NCBI GenBank assembly: GCA_013289085.1
Contig: JABDAR010000004.1
Location: 69,184-112,687 of the forward strand
DNA: 43,504 bases
Reading direction: 5' to 3'
Source of the DNA: Gammaproteobacteria bacterium
GTDB lineage: Bacteria > Pseudomonadota > Gammaproteobacteria > JABCZS01
A model generated the notes under the pieces. That model was not told the origin of the DNA, did no database searches, and worked only from the letters and a program-made list of their open reading frames with translations. A program made the translations under genes and the position numbers. Shown here piece by piece: positions 41,373 to 43,504 of this stretch; the stretch's first letter is position 1; the number at the start of each line of letters is the position of its first letter.

Positions 41373-43504
41373 AGACACCTTAAATCTTCCGCAAACAGAC
41401 TTTCCGATGAAAGGTAATTTGCCTGAACGTGAACCACAGCAATTACAAGCTTGGCAAGATATGAACTTGTATCAACAGATGCGTGAGCACAATAAAGATG
41501 CACCGAAATTTATTCTGCATGATGGGCCGCCCTATGCCAATGGTGATATTCATATTGGTCATGCGGTTAATAAAATTTTAAAAGACATGGTGATGAAAGC
41601 CAAAACTTTACAAGGCTTTAATACACCTTATGTACCCGGTTGGGATTGTCACGGTTTACCCATTGAGCATAATGTTGAGAAAACCATTGGCAAAGTAGGC
41701 GAGAAAGTATCTGCAATTGAATTTCGCGCTGCATGTCGCACCTACGCGGATACTCAATATCAAAAACAACGTGAAGATTTTATTCGTTTAGGTGTGCTAG
41801 GTGATTGGCAGCATCCTTATTTAACCATGGATTTTGCTTTTGAAGCTGAAATTGTACGTGTATTAGCGAAAATTATTGAAAATGGGCATTTGCATCAAGG
41901 GTATAAACCCGTACATTGGTGTATGGATTGTCGCTCTGCATTGGCAGAAGCAGAAGTAGAGTATCATGAAAAAACTTCTCCTAGTATTGATGTGTTATTT
42001 CCATTTGCAGAAATAGCTGAATTAGCAAAACGTTTGCCTGCTGTTGATCTTAACCATTTGCAAAATGCCGCCATTGTGATCTGGACAACCACACCATGGA
42101 CCTTGCCCGCGAATCAGGGCGTTGCCTTGCATCCAGATTTAGATTATGCACTCGTGACTTTTAAACATAAAGATAAACCTTTAACCATTGTTGTTTTAGA
42201 AGAACTAGTTCCGCAATTAATGACCCGTTGGAAAATTGATGATTTTCATGTATTAACCGTATTTAAAGGTAAAATTTTAGAGCATTTATATTTGAAACAT
42301 CCGTGGTACGACAGAAATACCCCTGTGGTATTAGGCGAACATGTCACTACGGATGCAGGTACCGGGTGTGTTCATACTGCGCCCGCCTATGGTGAAGATG
42401 ATTATAAACTTGGTCTTGCTTATGATTTGCAAATTGATCATGCTGTAGATGGTCGTGGTTGTTTTACTGAAAATGTGCCAGTAGTCGGTGGTTTATTTAT
42501 TTTTAAAGCTAATCCTATTATTGTTGAAACTTTAGAAAAACATCAACGACTTTTGTATGCTGAAAATTTTCAGCATAGTTATCCTCATTGTTGGCGCCAT
42601 AAAACACCTGTTATTTTCAGAGCAACCCCGCAATGGTTCATCAGTATGGACCAAGCCGGATTACGAGACAAAGCGTTAATAGAAATTAATACAAAACAGT
42701 TTTTACCCGATTGGGGCCAAGCACGTATTTATAGCATGGTGGATAAACGTCCTGATTGGTGTATTTCACGTCAACGTACTTGGTGTACGCCGATTACCGG
42801 TTTTGTACATAAAGAAACGGGAGAATTACATCCCAATACCGTCAATTTAATGTATAAAGCGGCAGACATCATTGAGCAAAAAGGTATTGAAGCTTGGTAT
42901 GATTTAGATGTAAAGGAATTTTTAGGAAAAGATGCCGATCAATATATTAAAATTACGGATGGTTTAGATGTGTGGTTTGATTCGGGTTGTTCACATGCTG
43001 CAGTCCTAGGCAAACGTCCTGAATTACAATGGCCTGCAGATATGTATTTAGAAGGCTCTGATCAACATCGGGGTTGGTTTCAATCATCTTTATTAACGGG
43101 TGTGGCAATGCGAGGTCAAGCACCGTTTAAAGAAATTGTGACCCATGGATTTGTAGTCGATGCTCATGGCCATAAAATGTCAAAATCTTTAGGTAATGTG
43201 GTTTCACCACAAAAAGTCATTAAACAATTAGGTGCCGATGTGCTACGTTTGTGGGTTTCATCCACGGATTATCGCGGCGAGATGACGATTTCTGATGAAG
43301 TATTAAAACGAGCTACCGATGCTTATCGTCGTATACGTAATACCACGCGATTCTTACTCGGTAATTTGCATGAATTTGATCCTAAAAAGCAACTGCCCAT
43401 TGAAAAGTGCGTAGCGCTGGATCGTTATATGATTCGCTATGCTCAAAATTTACAAAACAGTATTATTGCGGATTATGAAGCTTATGCCTTTCATTTAGCG
43501 TATC
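41362..43504 (+). CDS. ileS: Isoleucyl-tRNA synthetase IleS (3' end outside window)
   Basis: Class I synthetase that charges tRNA-Ile. About 714 of the usual 930-940 residues are visible. The start is the second ATG of ATGATG at 41359-41364, inside the end of ribF, giving MNYKDTLNLPQTDFPMKG as in the bacterial family. HIGH is at 64-67 (GDIHIGHAVNK), the editing domain shows WTTTPWTLPANQG and GTGCVHTAPAYGEDDY, and the KMSKS loop is at 605-609 (GHKMSKSLGN). The frame is open to the last base. The C-terminal anticodon and zinc regions are beyond the window. It is the eubacterial type 1 enzyme found in most gammaproteobacteria. Confidence 0.97.
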   Translation, partial: MNYKDTLNLPQTDFPMKGNLPEREPQQLQAWQDMNLYQQMREHNKDAPKFILHDGPPYANGDIHIGHAVNKILKDMVMKAKTLQGFNTPYVPGWDCHGLPIEHNVEKTIGKVGEKVSAIEFRAACRTYADTQYQKQREDFIRLGVLGDWQHPYLTMDFAFEAEIVRVLAKIIENGHLHQGYKPVHWCMDCRSALAEAEVEYHEKTSPSIDVLFPFAEIAELAKRLPAVDLNHLQNAAIVIWTTTPWTLPANQGVALHPDLDYALVTFKHKDKPLTIVVLEELVPQLMTRWKIDDFHVLTVFKGKILEHLYLKHPWYDRNTPVVLGEHVTTDAGTGCVHTAPAYGEDDYKLGLAYDLQIDHAVDGRGCFTENVPVVGGLFIFKANPIIVETLEKHQRLLYAENFQHSYPHCWRHKTPVIFRATPQWFISMDQAGLRDKALIEINTKQFLPDWGQARIYSMVDKRPDWCISRQRTWCTPITGFVHKETGELHPNTVNLMYKAADIIEQKGIEAWYDLDVKEFLGKDADQYIKITDGLDVWFDSGCSHAAVLGKRPELQWPADMYLEGSDQHRGWFQSSLLTGVAMRGQAPFKEIVTHGFVVDAHGHKMSKSLGNVVSPQKVIKQLGADVLRLWVSSTDYRGEMTISDEVLKRATDAYRRIRNTTRFLLGNLHEFDPKKQLPIEKCVALDRYMIRYAQNLQNSIIADYEAYAFHLAY

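Noticed and set aside
1..43504. tRNA, rRNA, insertion-sequence transposase or phage attachment site
   Set aside because: I saw no cloverleaf-type sequence, rRNA segment, transposase motif or integrase anywhere in the window; a covariance-model scan would be needed to exclude small RNAs.

Overview
The window is AT-rich DNA from a gammaproteobacterium. Its housekeeping genes (rne, rlmN, rlmKL, rluC, ribF-ileS, pstSCAB-phoU, an LpxO-type hydroxylase) are gammaproteobacterial in type. The accessory genes (ankyrin proteins, a pentapeptide/kinase-like/LRR giant, a huge coiled-coil membrane protein, tandem paralogs with no recognised domain) resemble the effector-like cargo of host-associated Legionellales (Legionella, Coxiella, Berkiella, Rickettsiella type). 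The order-level assignment is inference from gene content; no rRNA gene is present to test it.

Layout. 1-4565: 3' part of a compact histidine operon, hisC(partial)-hisB-hisH-hisA-hisF-hisIE, mostly with overlapping ends. 4676-5366: a Phd/PIN toxin-antitoxin pair. 5363-6487 (-): rlmN. 6634-16043 (-): two giant genes, a 1720-aa protein with pentapeptide repeats, a kinase-like segment and LRRs, and a 1383-aa coiled-coil/membrane protein. 16099-22568: putA behind a well-formed promoter, half of a DarP/YjgA-like protein, rlmKL, and a short HI0933-type flavoprotein. 22646-26882: accessory block with a secreted chorismate-lyase-like protein, an ankyrin protein, two tandem paralogs and, between them, a decayed membrane-protein fragment on the other strand. 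26941-28899 (-): rne with a hairpin over its ribosome-binding site. 29228-32543: an unknown protein, rluC, a HAD-like protein and an SppA-type peptidase. 32729-36111: brnQ, a lipid A hydroxylase-like gene, an S1/P1 nuclease and a small ankyrin-like protein. 36217-43504: pstSCAB-phoU running without a gap into ribF and ileS (cut by the window end).

The most striking feature is a set of GC-rich palindromic repeats that has entered protein-coding genes. One (17650-17738) lies in frame in the linker between the two enzymes of PutA. A different hairpin cluster (20539-20632) lies in frame in the linker between the RlmL and RlmK halves of RlmKL. A third (2420-2440) supplies the last codons and stop of hisH. 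Related or similar elements sit between genes at 32549-32680 and 33892-33922. This resembles the in-frame palindromic elements known from Rickettsia.

Functionally, the conserved genes cover histidine synthesis, rRNA modification, RNA decay, proline catabolism, phosphate uptake with its PhoU regulator, flavin synthesis and isoleucyl-tRNA charging. The accessory genes look like candidates for host interaction, but no secretion-system gene is present here to confirm that.
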